Assembly (NCBI GenBank): GCA_964588495.1
Contig: CAZPPS010000001.1
Location: 132,688-196,687 of the forward strand
Direction: 5' to 3'
Length of the DNA: 64,000 nt
Source: CAVPKN01 sp964588495
GTDB taxonomy: Bacteria; Chlamydiota; Chlamydiia; Chlamydiales; JAAKFR01
Position 1 is the first letter of the stretch; each line of letters starts with the position of its first letter. Under the pieces are notes generated by a model. The model did no database searches. It saw nothing but the letters and a program-made list of their open reading frames with translations, and had not been told where the DNA came from. This document shows positions 36,201 through 44,340 of this stretch, piece after piece. Both the position numbers and the translations under genes were made by a program.

Positions 36201-37336
36201 TTTTTACCATAAACCAGACAGTAAATCTGGTTGAAAACAGCTTCTACCCAGAAAATTTTGCTCTACCAAAAACGCAAGAGCTATTCAAAGCGTACAAAAC
36301 ATTAATAGCTTCTGCCAGTTCTGGATCGCTCATGGTTCAAAATGCTGTACGGGACGCCTATTTGGCGGATCATGTCTTGAAAAACCGCTCTTCCCTTCAA
36401 ACACTGGTCCTTAGTGAGACGCACAACCTCTATTCTCTTCATAAAATCGCACAGACACTCTTTGGATGGCACCATCAGGAAACCTTCAAAGAATGGGGCA
36501 TTCGATTGAAAAATGCAGAGCTCTTCGGTCCCGGTGCTTCCGACTTGAATCTGATGGAATCGATGACACCCAATGACAGTTTATCATCAGAGCCAGATAC
36601 CCTCACACTTGAAGGAAATTTACCTGCAAAAGAGCGGGAAGCCTTGCGCGCCTTGTTACAATTTTGGATCAGGTTCTATAAAAAAACTGAAGAGCACAAC
36701 GATTTTATTCGCCAGGGATTTGATGAAGATACTGGGGATGCCGTTAAGGATTGGTCTAAAGATATTTTGCTTGAAAAATGGCTCTCTATTGTCGCACACA
36801 ATGAGCCAAAAGAATATCCAGGATTCCTAAAACTGCCTAAAAAAGAACAAACAGCCCTCATCGAGATGGTCAAAAATAAGCACAGTCACCACCAAGAGGT
36901 ACAAAAACTGAAAAAATTGTGCCAAAGATCGGGCCACCTTTCATCTGACGATTTTGTCGTTTCTATGGCGATTGTCATGTTGATCAATGCTGAGTTTGAA
37001 CGCAATACGACCCATCACAGTGTATTTATGGAAAATGAAGCTCAAGCTCGACAGTTGTACCAGCTCCTTTTGGAAATCTCTATTGAACGTACAGTTAGAA
37101 ACGCACTCATCCCGGCAGGAATGCAAGGCTGGGTCAATTTTAGCAAGATCCAAGACACTCTTTTGACCCCGTTAAACACTCTCCTGGGAGCCTTTCACGG
37201 ACCTGAAACGCACATTTCAGGAAATGGCCCCATTCAAATACATTATAATGCAGGAATCGTCACATCAAAGCTAAAACCACAAAATATTCACATCTATTAC
37301 AATGAGCAGTTAACAAACAAAGAACCCAAAACTTAG
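33281..37336 (+). CDS. OTU-like cysteine protease, 1351 aa
   Basis: Residues about 155-355 resemble the OTU-like proteases of Chlamydiae: YEIKLTRGKSSCSLHALLGE with candidate nucleophile Cys177, a long helical middle, IKLAATLFRKNVLIFG, and VIHHNQLHFSRC with candidate catalytic His348. The Gly-Asp-Gly-Asn before the Cys in canonical OTUs is replaced by Gly-Lys-Ser-Ser. The remaining 1000 residues are helical and unassigned. OTU enzymes remove ubiquitin. No signal peptide. The last codons, NKEPKT and the TAG, lie within a solo end of the TIR element (37321-37340), so the element has set the C-terminus. Confidence 0.75.
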   Translation: MSVLNVKSSILSHDDQIKFKKEEDHLVAQIVSNSLVSNSYPVDPSYATIPLIPQELQTSPKKMVKWLIEQHYRPILKDGQIVFEADSEFEEIKKCYANLKSQADPSIYALLDLQDRISNIRVTSDYDELIEGIEKLALSACETECVEESEILPPSTHTFVHEGQRYEIKLTRGKSSCSLHALLGEEIQGIYRFPGNDCDVAAKQLFLNALKEALATGNERIIVDFISIVMDHLFDLDRDNLYEARCLFSRTSTGCELGKQLRVIRMSPQTEMTQMEQRTLILSEAMVTLYVDAVKMPGFYLNTQEIKLAATLFRKNVLIFGSKPITLAEEIHEGEDEEPIVIHHNQLHFSRCVKAKKVAALSEKEVSQQPIWHEDTLPSGFFHLKKGTVVAVHGDSIEIAIKRKDAEQINLKICEYLADDPASLYHFAKTASLPKAQAVHFQSQALAQIIESAEEESKKALGERDNQKYSQILDKIELLRQTKTDLQKDLNEIKKPINRTVQEYFKKSFFLSYLGGSQEEIDEFFALLDTLKEVNHDSLIPYYPVLTMLAHRIEKATLKRLLQEARQRDCYLTYAVVLGYARAALTFKDKLLWQDYQPHTVIEVLREVYPEDLTLPVYLEILKSQSEGAFSDFSTVAPYLQRALEALALGNISCAIEQIVKGTPLLCGFSNLHRYLAIAWSCHGEFDKAKQIVKRASQLPNVHVQNVTQSVTEIICMISNAAMTKKLAKPEKSSDPAHDLLTDFVEMCQSQPLSLDLATQFVERAASLLHSDLEQLPLVYFGIQNLTARISVGARDKFEEVYRPLFIALGECISILLYICYDLGNLDPWIAEISEKKEKGDQVSFLIKAPSIQFGLLSAHKKEIPFFEFLDSLHLTRKSARALATCITKEVYGLWLGLMTSHLMPSIGSEDVPLPDDPLIFTGILQSGLINGVKGMEASFLKSAAHLNKYLAIQPDARPYLIDPQSLEWAKFCVFTINQTVNLVENSFYPENFALPKTQELFKAYKTLIASASSGSLMVQNAVRDAYLADHVLKNRSSLQTLVLSETHNLYSLHKIAQTLFGWHHQETFKEWGIRLKNAELFGPGASDLNLMESMTPNDSLSSEPDTLTLEGNLPAKEREALRALLQFWIRFYKKTEEHNDFIRQGFDEDTGDAVKDWSKDILLEKWLSIVAHNEPKEYPGFLKLPKKEQTALIEMVKNKHSHHQEVQKLKKLCQRSGHLSSDDFVVSMAIVMLINAEFERNTTHHSVFMENEAQARQLYQLLLEISIERTVRNALIPAGMQGWVNFSKIQDTLLTPLNTLLGAFHGPETHISGNGPIQIHYNAGIVTSKLKPQNIHIYYNEQLTNKEPKT

Positions 37337-37340
37337 GTTA
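37321..37340. repeat. Solo end of the TIR element
   Basis: AGAACCCAAAACTTAGGTTA matches the right end of the TIR element with one C-to-T change, and that change lies in the TAG stop codon of the OTU-like gene. Confidence 0.7.
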
Positions 37341-37361
37341 ATAACTAGATCGAGATTTTTT

Positions 37362-38819
37362 ATGTCAGTAAGGCCCGCCCATTCGCATGAACATACCAAC
37401 CACAATCATTTTGCAGAGGATGCACTAGAACTTGCGTTCGATGCGGGAACCCTTTTCCTCCCCAAAGCTGTCGGGAATGTGTCCAGTTTGCTTTCTACAG
37501 GAACCTTGGGGGATCGAGAATTTGAAATCTTAAATCAACGGAATGTTGAGGATTTTTCTAAAAGTCCAGCGGCTCAAAGAATGGTAAAGCAGATCTTGCA
37601 GAATCAGGAAATTCAAACTTATGACATTCAAGAGTCTGCAGTCTTACCTGACAGGGGTGGTCGTAATTTCAAATTTGTCCCTCCCGTTGTTGGAGCGCTC
37701 GGTTTCGGACTCGTTCTTGCAAAGAACTTCAAAGATAATAAACAGTTGAGAGAACCGTCTAACGTTGAAAACTTGAATCCTGATTATTCCTCGATTGCGC
37801 CTACGAAATCCAATATGGGAATTTTCGAAAGAACATGGTTCCGCCCCGTCGATAAACAGATCACCGTGATTAACGGCATTCCACTTGAATTAACGTACCA
37901 TAATCGCACAGGCAGGCGTGCCCGGATTGAAATCACCGCAGGTCCCCCAGAATTGGTTGGTTATTCAACTTCAAACCTAAAGGGAGGACTTAAGAAAAAT
38001 TGGAAAGAGCCTGGACTGAAGCAAATAGAGAATCACATCAGGGAAACGATTCCACAGACACCTCCAATTGCTTACCATTATGATGACAAGATTATTTCCC
38101 CCAAAATCAAGATTGAACCGATCAAAATCAAGGATTGTAAACTTTCAGAAAATCCTAAACCCCAGTTAAAGCTTACCAGCAAATTTAAAGAGCGGGCTCC
38201 TGTTATGGCCTGCAATGCACTGGGCTCTCAAATTGCCGATGGTGTTATAGATATTTTTACTGATGAATTGAGCTTGAAGAATTCGATGAAGGTTGGAAAA
38301 AAAATTGCGTACAACACAGCAGAAACTACAATCATACAAGGGACCACCATCGTTGCCTATGATACTTTGAAGGATGGAGCAAATAAAGCGCTGACAAGTG
38401 AACCTGTGAAAGAAGCGACAAAAAAAGCCGCCAATTTTGTTGCTGAAAATGTGTCTGAAAAATTAGCCCCTCTGATCTCGTTACCAGAAACTCTTCCTGA
38501 TTTGGGAACTGTTGTACTTGTTGCACAAAGTTTTAGCATTGTGAATAGTGCCCGCAAGGAGCCCAACTACCGGGAAGCTGGAAAAAAAATGGCTAAAGAC
38601 GGCTCAGATTTGGCACTGAGTGCCTCCTGTTCTTATACAGGAGCCCAGATTGGCGCCGCCCTCGGCACATTGTTTGGCGGACCTGTAGGAACCTATGGCG
38701 GTATCATTGTAGGCGCAGGTTTTGGTAGAGTAATGTATCATACAACGCACTATGTCAAAGATGGCATTGTAAACAGGTATTACGCTCCAAAAACATCTAC
38801 AAATCCAACAACAGAGTAG
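37362..38819 (+). CDS. Hypothetical protein with C-terminal glycine zipper
   Basis: 485 residues, not recognised. The N-terminus is His-rich (SHEHTNHNHF); a hydrophobic patch (PPVVGALGFGLVLA) lies near residue 110; the C-terminal part holds GAQIGAALGTLFGGPVGTYG and on to GAGFG, a glycine-zipper pattern seen in membrane-inserting proteins. It begins 25 bp after the OTU-like gene and probably shares its transcript. No signal peptide. A membrane-interacting effector is possible but not shown. Confidence 0.6.
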   Translation: MSVRPAHSHEHTNHNHFAEDALELAFDAGTLFLPKAVGNVSSLLSTGTLGDREFEILNQRNVEDFSKSPAAQRMVKQILQNQEIQTYDIQESAVLPDRGGRNFKFVPPVVGALGFGLVLAKNFKDNKQLREPSNVENLNPDYSSIAPTKSNMGIFERTWFRPVDKQITVINGIPLELTYHNRTGRRARIEITAGPPELVGYSTSNLKGGLKKNWKEPGLKQIENHIRETIPQTPPIAYHYDDKIISPKIKIEPIKIKDCKLSENPKPQLKLTSKFKERAPVMACNALGSQIADGVIDIFTDELSLKNSMKVGKKIAYNTAETTIIQGTTIVAYDTLKDGANKALTSEPVKEATKKAANFVAENVSEKLAPLISLPETLPDLGTVVLVAQSFSIVNSARKEPNYREAGKKMAKDGSDLALSASCSYTGAQIGAALGTLFGGPVGTYGGIIVGAGFGRVMYHTTHYVKDGIVNRYYAPKTSTNPTTE

Positions 38820-38830
38820 AATTCTCAATC

Positions 38831-38894
38831 CGACTTTTTTCCACCGAACTGGAAAAAAGTCGTGCTTTTTTTCCAGTTCGATGGAAAAAAGTCG
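38831..38894. terminator. Long perfect hairpin behind the 485-aa gene
   Basis: CGACTTTTTTCCACCGAACT is mirrored almost perfectly by AGTTCGATGGAAAAAAGTCG, with nested smaller repeats of GACTTTTTTCC. A 28-30 bp stem only 11 bp past the stop codon; it can act as terminator in both directions. Confidence 0.65.
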
Positions 38895-38915
38895 AGACTT
38901 CACAGAGAAGATCTG

Positions 38916-38951
38916 CTGATTACGAGGAAAAATAACCCAAAACTCAGGTTA
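38916..38951. repeat. Solo left end of the TIR element, inverted
   Basis: TGATTACGAGGAAAAATAACCC plus AAAACTCAGGTTA matches the left end of copy 3 read in reverse. It lies directly after the stop of the DUF378 gene. Confidence 0.7.
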
Positions 38952-38952
38952 G

Positions 38953-39174
38953 TTATTCTTTAGGCTCTTTGTAGGCGATTTTTTTGAACAAGAAGATCAT
39001 TGACCAAATCCCGGCAAGTCCAATGATTGCAAAGATGATCCGGGCGAATTGGAAATCTCCGCCAAAGATGCCGGTGATGACATCGATGTTGAAAAAACCG
39101 ATCATCCCTGTATTGAGAGCTCCGATGATGACGAATAACAAAGCAACCCAATGAATAAAATAAAGTGTCTTCAT
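38953..39174 (-). CDS. DUF378 small membrane protein
   Basis: 73 residues with two transmembrane segments and the family pattern LFVIIGALNTGMIGFFNIDV. Known members (YuzA-like) have no assigned function. Its ATG overlaps the stop of the epimerase gene (ATGA), so the two are translationally coupled. The solo TIR end lies just beyond its stop codon. Confidence 0.87.
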   Translation of the reverse strand: MKTLYFIHWVALLFVIIGALNTGMIGFFNIDVITGIFGGDFQFARIIFAIIGLAGIWSMIFLFKKIAYKEPKE

Positions 39175-40013
39175 ACTAAATATTTCCTTAATGCCGCTTC
39201 AAGTTCAGGATATTGAAAATGATAGCCGCTCTCCAAAAGATGTTTGGGGACCACGTTTGTGCTCGCAAGAAACATCTCGGCCCCTTCACCAAATATCAGG
39301 TTGAGGGCAAACTTAGGAACTGCTACCACCGCAGGCTTATTCAAAACACGTGCCAAAACTTGGGTAAATTCCGCATTTGAGACAGCTTTTGGAGCGGCAA
39401 AATTCACAGGACCATTAAGCTCAGGGTGTTCAATAATATGGTGGATAGCAGACAAAACATCATCGAGGGCAATCCAGCTCATCATTTGTTTGCCGGAGCC
39501 TAAAGTTCCCCCCATTCCTGTTTTAAAAGCTTTTTCCATTTGTTGTAGCGCGCCCCCACCTTTACCTAAAATAATACCGAAGCGGGTAAAAACGACGCGG
39601 ATATTTTTGGTAGTTAAAGGTTTTGCAGCCTCTTCCCATTGCTGGCAGACATCTGCCAGGAAAAAATCCTTACCAGGAGCGCTGGATTCGTCGAGAACTT
39701 CCTCTTTTCTGTCGCCGTAATAGCCAATGGCTGAAGCTCCGATATAGAGCTTTGGAGGATTTTGGAGTTTTTCAAGGATGTTTACAAGATTTTGAGTTGT
39801 TTTGACCCGACTTTCGCGGATCGCCTCCATTTTGGATTTGTTCCATCTGCCAAAAATATTTTCTCCGGAAAGATTGATGATAACATCGACCCCTTCCAAA
39901 AGCTGGGATTCAATGTGCCGTGGTAAACGGATGACCTCATTCCCTTTGGTTTCTAAATCGTAAGCCAGATTAGAACCGACAAAACCGCTGCTGCCTGTGA
40001 TTGCTATTCTCAT
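39171..40013 (-). CDS. TIGR01777 family NAD-dependent epimerase/dehydratase (YfcH-like)
   Basis: 280 residues. N-terminal Rossmann motif MRIAITGSSGFVGSNL, then the family-specific INLSGENIFGRWN and SAIGYYGDR (with the SDR Tyr), and a C-terminal DUF1731 region (VPKFALNLIFGEGAEMFLASTNVVPKHLLESGYHF). Reaction unknown; the E. coli relative is YfcH. The ATG at 40013 begins the Rossmann motif directly, so the seven extra upstream residues are dropped. Divergent from gatC. Confidence 0.92.
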   Translation of the reverse strand: MRIAITGSSGFVGSNLAYDLETKGNEVIRLPRHIESQLLEGVDVIINLSGENIFGRWNKSKMEAIRESRVKTTQNLVNILEKLQNPPKLYIGASAIGYYGDRKEEVLDESSAPGKDFFLADVCQQWEEAAKPLTTKNIRVVFTRFGIILGKGGGALQQMEKAFKTGMGGTLGSGKQMMSWIALDDVLSAIHHIIEHPELNGPVNFAAPKAVSNAEFTQVLARVLNKPAVVAVPKFALNLIFGEGAEMFLASTNVVPKHLLESGYHFQYPELEAALRKYLV

Positions 40014-40074
40014 GAATCTATCCCACCATTTCAAAACTTGAACTTTAACGGAACGCCGAGTAATATGCCAGATT

Positions 40075-40377
40075 ATGTCAGACCTAAACGAAGAAAGTGT
40101 TAAGCTGCTCAGTCAGCTTTGTAGAATTGAAGTGAAGGAAGCAGAGCTAAAACCTCTGGTTGCCGACTTGAAGCGTGTTCTTGATTATGTGGATCAGTTG
40201 CGTACCATTGATGTCAATCACCTCTCCCCCCATAGTCATATGGAAGAGCAAGGAATTGGCTCTCTCAGAAAAGACGAGGTAAAAGACCATTTAGCCCGAG
40301 AAACTTTTTTGGCAAATGCCCCTGACCAGGTCGGAGGCATGATCCGAGTTCCACCTGTCATTAAACAAAGCTCATAA
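40075..40377 (+). CDS. gatC: Asp-tRNA(Asn)/Glu-tRNA(Gln) amidotransferase subunit C
   Basis: 100 residues of the GatC family (LCRIEVKEAELKPLVADLKR, VDVNHLSP-type centre, LRKDEV near the end). It stabilises the GatA-GatB complex that converts Glu-tRNA(Gln) to Gln-tRNA(Gln) and Asp-tRNA(Asn) to Asn-tRNA(Asn), essential where GlnRS or AsnRS is missing. First gene of gatCAB; one base separates its stop from the gatA start. Confidence 0.95.
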   Translation: MSDLNEESVKLLSQLCRIEVKEAELKPLVADLKRVLDYVDQLRTIDVNHLSPHSHMEEQGIGSLRKDEVKDHLARETFLANAPDQVGGMIRVPPVIKQSS

Positions 40378-40378
40378 C

Positions 40379-41842
40379 ATGTACAAAGAAACTGCCCGCT
40401 TAACGCATCAAAAATTTATCGAAAAAAAAGTCTCAGCTGTTGAGATTGCCAACTATTATCTGAAGCGGATTGAGAAATTCGATTCTAAAGTGGGGGCTTT
40501 TCTCTCCGTTTTTCCTGAGCAGATTGTCAAAAAAGCAAAGGCCCTCGATGAAAAACTAGCTTCTGGCAAACCCGTTGGCAAACTCGCTGGCGTCGTGGTT
40601 GGAATCAAAGACAACATCCACGTCAAAGGAGAACTGACAACCTGCGCATCAAAATTTTTGAGCAACTACAGAGCTGTTTTTGATGCCACAGTCACACGCC
40701 TTTTAGAACAAGAAGATGCCCTAATTATCGGCAAAACGAACCTGGATGAGTTTGCCATGGGATCTTCAACAGAACATTCTGCCCTTCTAAAGACCAATAA
40801 TCCGTGGAATCTCGAGTGTGTCCCGGGAGGATCTTCGGGAGGCTCAACTGCAGCTGTTGCAGCCCGTCTTTGTCCTATCACTTTAGGTTCAGATACAGGG
40901 GGCTCTGTGAGACAACCTGCCGCTTTTTGTGGCGTTGCTGGCTTTAAACCCACTTATGGACGCGTTTCCCGCTATGGACTCGTCGCTTTTGGCTCCTCTT
41001 TAGACCAAATCGGCCCCATCGCCACCACAACAGAAGATATTGGAATGATCATGGAAGTCATTGGCGCCCACGATCCTCATGATGCGACAAGTCTTCCTGT
41101 CCACGCAGATGATTACCTCTCTTTATTTGACGCCCCCATCAAGGGAAAAAGGATCGGAGTTCCTTGGCAGTTTTTGGAAGATCTTCCAACGGATGCCAAA
41201 GAATCTTTCATGAGCGCGCTCGAAGTGTTAAAAGGACTTGGATGCACACTCGTCGATGTCGATCTCAACATTTTAAAGTACGCCGTTGCCACTTACTACA
41301 TCATCGCAACAGCAGAAGCTTCGACAAATCTGGCCCGTTTTGACGGAATTCGTTACGGCGTCCGCTCGCAAAGAGCTGAAACTCTCGAGCAGATCTACGA
41401 TTTTTCACGCACAGAGGGATTTGGCCCCGAAGTTAAAAAAAGAATCCTTTTGGGAACATATGTTCTCTCGGCAGGTTATCAAGATGCTTACTATAAGCAA
41501 GCGGCAAAGGTGCGCGTCAAAATCGCCGATGAGTTTGAAAGAGCCTTTGAAAGCTGTGACGTGATTGCAACTCCTGTCTGTCCTACAGCTGCCTTTAAAA
41601 AAGGGGCCATCCAGGATCCTCTTGAGATGTATCTCCAGGATATCTACACCATTGGGGTCAATTTGGCCCGCCTTCCGGCCATTTCTGTCCCGTCAGGTTT
41701 TAACAAGGCAAATATGCCTTTTGGTTTACAGCTGATCGGCGCTAAAAAAGACGATTCTCTGGTCTGCAGGTTAGCCCATGCTTACGAAAAAGAGGCCCCC
41801 TTTGGCCTTAAAATCCCCTCTGAATTTGATTGTGAGGTTTAA
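40379..41842 (+). CDS. gatA: Amidotransferase subunit A
   Basis: 487 residues, amidase-signature family, normal length. The Ser-cis-Ser-Lys triad is seen in GIKDNIHV (Lys), GGSSGGSTAAVAA (cis-Ser) and GSDTGGSVRQPAAFCG (nucleophile). It hydrolyses glutamine to supply ammonia for transamidation in GatB. Between gatC and gatB with spacings of 1 and 3 bases. Confidence 0.97.
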   Translation: MYKETARLTHQKFIEKKVSAVEIANYYLKRIEKFDSKVGAFLSVFPEQIVKKAKALDEKLASGKPVGKLAGVVVGIKDNIHVKGELTTCASKFLSNYRAVFDATVTRLLEQEDALIIGKTNLDEFAMGSSTEHSALLKTNNPWNLECVPGGSSGGSTAAVAARLCPITLGSDTGGSVRQPAAFCGVAGFKPTYGRVSRYGLVAFGSSLDQIGPIATTTEDIGMIMEVIGAHDPHDATSLPVHADDYLSLFDAPIKGKRIGVPWQFLEDLPTDAKESFMSALEVLKGLGCTLVDVDLNILKYAVATYYIIATAEASTNLARFDGIRYGVRSQRAETLEQIYDFSRTEGFGPEVKKRILLGTYVLSAGYQDAYYKQAAKVRVKIADEFERAFESCDVIATPVCPTAAFKKGAIQDPLEMYLQDIYTIGVNLARLPAISVPSGFNKANMPFGLQLIGAKKDDSLVCRLAHAYEKEAPFGLKIPSEFDCEV

Positions 41843-41845
41843 TTC

Positions 41846-43372
41846 ATGTTTGATCCATCTATTTATGCTGAGTGGGAATGTGTAATCGGTCTTGAAGTTC
41901 ACACAGAGCTCAATACTAAATCTAAGCTCTTTAGCGCTGCTTTGAATCACTTCGGCGATGAGCCTAACTCAAATATTACAGATGTGTGCACAGGACAGCC
42001 AGGGACGCTCCCTGTTTTGAATCAGGAAGCTGTCTATAAAGCTGTCCTTCTAGGCTGTGCCTTAAAAGCGCATGTGGCCAAATATAGCCGCTTTGATCGT
42101 AAATCCTATTTCTACCCCGATAGCCCTCGCAATTTTCAGATCACCCAGTTTGAGATGCCCATTGTCGTAGGGGGAACGCTCACAACCGATGTGGATGGCA
42201 CCCCAAAAACTTTTGGGATCAACCGTGCCCATCTGGAAGATGATGCGGGGATGCTCAAGCATTTTAACCGCTTTGCCGGCGTCGACTACAACCGGGCAGG
42301 CGTTCCTCTCATTGAAATTGTCTCCCAACCCTGCATTTCCTCAGCCAAAGAGGCGATTGCCTATGCAACCGCTCTCAAAGCCATTTTGCAATATCTCGAT
42401 GTTTCCGATTGCAACATGGAAGAGGGGTCTTTGCGCATGGACGTGAACATTTCTGTCCGTCCCAAAGGCTCTTTAGAGCTGCGCAACAAAATTGAGATTA
42501 AGAACTTAAACTCTTTTGCCTTCATGGGAATGGCCATCGAATCGGAGTTTAAAAGACAGGTCAAAGAGTACGTCACCAGAAAAGATGAAAATCCCAGTAA
42601 CATCATCACTCAGGCAACCTATAGATGGGATCCTGACAAAAAAGAAACCGTACTCATGCGCCGTAAAGAGAGCGCTGATGATTACCGCTACTTTATCGAA
42701 CCCGATCTTCCTCCCCTTGTCTTAGAAGAAGAATACATCGATTCGATCCGGAAAAAACTCCCTGAACTTCCCTACGAGCGGGAAAAACGGTACATCGAAA
42801 GCTTTGGTCTGCCAAGTGATGCGGCCCTCATCCTCGTGAACGAAAAAGCCCTTGCCGACTACTTCGAAGAAGGGCTTAAAAATTGCAAAAATGCCAAAAG
42901 TTTGAGCAATTGGATCATTGTCGAATTTGCCGGCCGATTCAAAGAGAAGGGAATCAACATTTGGGACAGCCAAATCCCGGCCTCTCACATTGGAAAGCTT
43001 GTCAATCTCATCGAAGAGGGTGTGGTTACAGGGAAAATCGCCAAAAAAGTGGCAGACCTGATGGTCCAAAATCCGACGCATGATCCCGAAAAGATTGTGG
43101 AGGAAAACCCCGATTTCCGCCCCATGGGAGACGTGCAAGAGTTGGATGCGATTGTTGATAAAGTCCTCAAAGATAACCCTCAATCCGTCGAAGACTACAA
43201 AAACGGTAAAGAGAGAGCTTTTGCATTTTTGGTCGGCCAAGTGATGAAAGCCACCCAAGGCAAAGCCCCTCCTCCCCTGATCAACAAGATGCTGAAGGAT
43301 AAGCTTGGAGCCTCAGCTTTCCTAGATTGCGGCGATGATTCGCCTCCCTTCAATCGGCGTGAAAAGCGGTGA
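41846..43372 (+). CDS. gatB: Amidotransferase subunit B
   Basis: 508 residues; slightly longer than common GatB (about 475-490). ECVIGLEVHTELNTKSKLFS starts the kinase-like domain; DCNMEEGSLRMDVNIS is the family signature; the YqeY-like tail (KDNPQSVEDYKNGKERAFAF) is present. It activates the tRNA-bound Glu or Asp with ATP and transfers ammonia. Its stop codon is embedded in the terminator hairpin that closes the operon. Confidence 0.97.
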   Translation: MFDPSIYAEWECVIGLEVHTELNTKSKLFSAALNHFGDEPNSNITDVCTGQPGTLPVLNQEAVYKAVLLGCALKAHVAKYSRFDRKSYFYPDSPRNFQITQFEMPIVVGGTLTTDVDGTPKTFGINRAHLEDDAGMLKHFNRFAGVDYNRAGVPLIEIVSQPCISSAKEAIAYATALKAILQYLDVSDCNMEEGSLRMDVNISVRPKGSLELRNKIEIKNLNSFAFMGMAIESEFKRQVKEYVTRKDENPSNIITQATYRWDPDKKETVLMRRKESADDYRYFIEPDLPPLVLEEEYIDSIRKKLPELPYEREKRYIESFGLPSDAALILVNEKALADYFEEGLKNCKNAKSLSNWIIVEFAGRFKEKGINIWDSQIPASHIGKLVNLIEEGVVTGKIAKKVADLMVQNPTHDPEKIVEENPDFRPMGDVQELDAIVDKVLKDNPQSVEDYKNGKERAFAFLVGQVMKATQGKAPPPLINKMLKDKLGASAFLDCGDDSPPFNRREKR

Positions 43373-43411
43373 CTTGTCACCGACGCTTTTTCATGTAAAT
43401 TGAAGGGGGCG
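43341..43411 (+). terminator. gatCAB terminator, long stem covering the stop codon
   Basis: Inner stem AAAGCGGTGAC-TT-GTCACCGACGCTTTTT (43363-43391) contains the gatB TGA. Outer arms CGCCTCCCTTCAAT and ATTGAAGGGGGCG extend the pairing on both sides. Confidence 0.8.
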
Positions 43412-43455
43412 AATAATCGCAGCACTCCAGGAAATTCTGCGTTTCAAACAGCTCG

Positions 43456-44136
43456 TTATATGCTTTCAATGTCGCTATTACTGTGATTGGCGAGGTTTTG
43501 GAGCTCTACGTGACCTGCTCGATTCTCTGCCAAACGCTGCATCTGATCATTAAAGGCATTGCGACTCACAGGCATATCTTCGTGGCGCTTGTAAAACTCG
43601 ATCTCCTTTTGCATCATATTCTCTGCAGCATTCGCTGCGAAATAGACGGCCGTTGGAAGCAACAAAAGACCTGCGAAATAGTAGGGGCCTATACTGCTGT
43701 TAATCAGTCCACAATTATGGAAGGCTGACGCAATAAAGCAGGCAGCTCCTGCAGTAACTGCGGCTGCCGCAACCCAGCCAGCGATTTTGCTCATAGTTCT
43801 ATGCCAGCTCTTGGGGATCATATCTTTAACAAGCCATGATACGCCCACTCCAACTGCCATAATCGCAGCAGCTGTCCCCATCATAGATTGAATTCCAGGA
43901 TCTAAAAGGCTCTGTAAATTAAACTGAATGAGCATGAAAAAAATGCCCACACCCAAACCTATAAAGAGTAGATCGGCCACAATATAGACGATTTTTTTAG
44001 CCACAGGATGCTCAAAACGGTCAGCAATCCTATCGGGGAATCCGATAACTGAGCGAAGCATCCCGCCCATTTTGTCCATCATCCCTTCTTCTTTCGGCTG
44101 ACTGGCGTCCTTCTTTCCTGTCCCTGATACTGACAT
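43456..44136 (-). CDS. Hypothetical membrane protein (possible Inc-like)
   Basis: 226 residues with two pairs of hydrophobic segments (about 50-105 and 118-168) flanked by hydrophilic cytosolic-type ends. The paired-hairpin layout resembles chlamydial inclusion-membrane proteins, but that pattern is not specific. No family recognised. Stands alone; upstream AT-rich DNA contains an inverted repeat. Confidence 0.6.
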   Translation of the reverse strand: MSVSGTGKKDASQPKEEGMMDKMGGMLRSVIGFPDRIADRFEHPVAKKIVYIVADLLFIGLGVGIFFMLIQFNLQSLLDPGIQSMMGTAAAIMAVGVGVSWLVKDMIPKSWHRTMSKIAGWVAAAAVTAGAACFIASAFHNCGLINSSIGPYYFAGLLLLPTAVYFAANAAENMMQKEIEFYKRHEDMPVSRNAFNDQMQRLAENRAGHVELQNLANHSNSDIESI

Positions 44137-44172
44137 AATCCCCTCTTCGTAAAAAAGAAATTATATCATATA

Positions 44173-44201
44173 AATGATTAAGATTCAATAATTTAATCAT
44201 T
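44173..44201. promoter_or_regulatory. Inverted repeat upstream of the Inc-like gene
   Basis: AATGATTAA and its inverse TTAATCATT, 11 bp apart, 37-65 bp upstream of the start codon of the 226-aa membrane protein. Could be an operator or a terminator for neighbouring remnants. Confidence 0.35.
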
Positions 44202-44214
44202 AAACCATCTTATT

Positions 44215-44340
44215 TCGAGACAACTTGGACTTTGATGCCCTCTCGGATCCGATCGGTGGGAAACGTGATGATCTCGTCGTTCTCTCTGAGGCCTTGGACA
44301 ATTTGGACGGTTTTGCCGTAGTCGAGGCCAATCCGGACCT
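44215..44340 (-). pseudogene. C-terminal remnant of an RND efflux periplasmic adaptor
   Basis: On the minus strand the sequence reads QVRIGLDYGKTVQIVQGLRE then NDEIITFPTDRIREGIKVQV and a stop: the last barrel strand and membrane-proximal end of an AcrA/MdtA-type adaptor. No upstream part is present. It abuts, in opposite direction, the outer-membrane factor remnant. Confidence 0.7.

Noticed and set aside
42722..43258. 178-codon minus-strand ORF inside gatB
   Set aside because: Antisense shadow of a conserved housekeeping gene.
44225..44340. N-terminal 38 codons of the plus-strand frame over the efflux remnant
   Set aside because: The plus-strand peptide is unlike any efflux protein, whereas the minus strand reads cleanly as the C-terminus of an RND adaptor.
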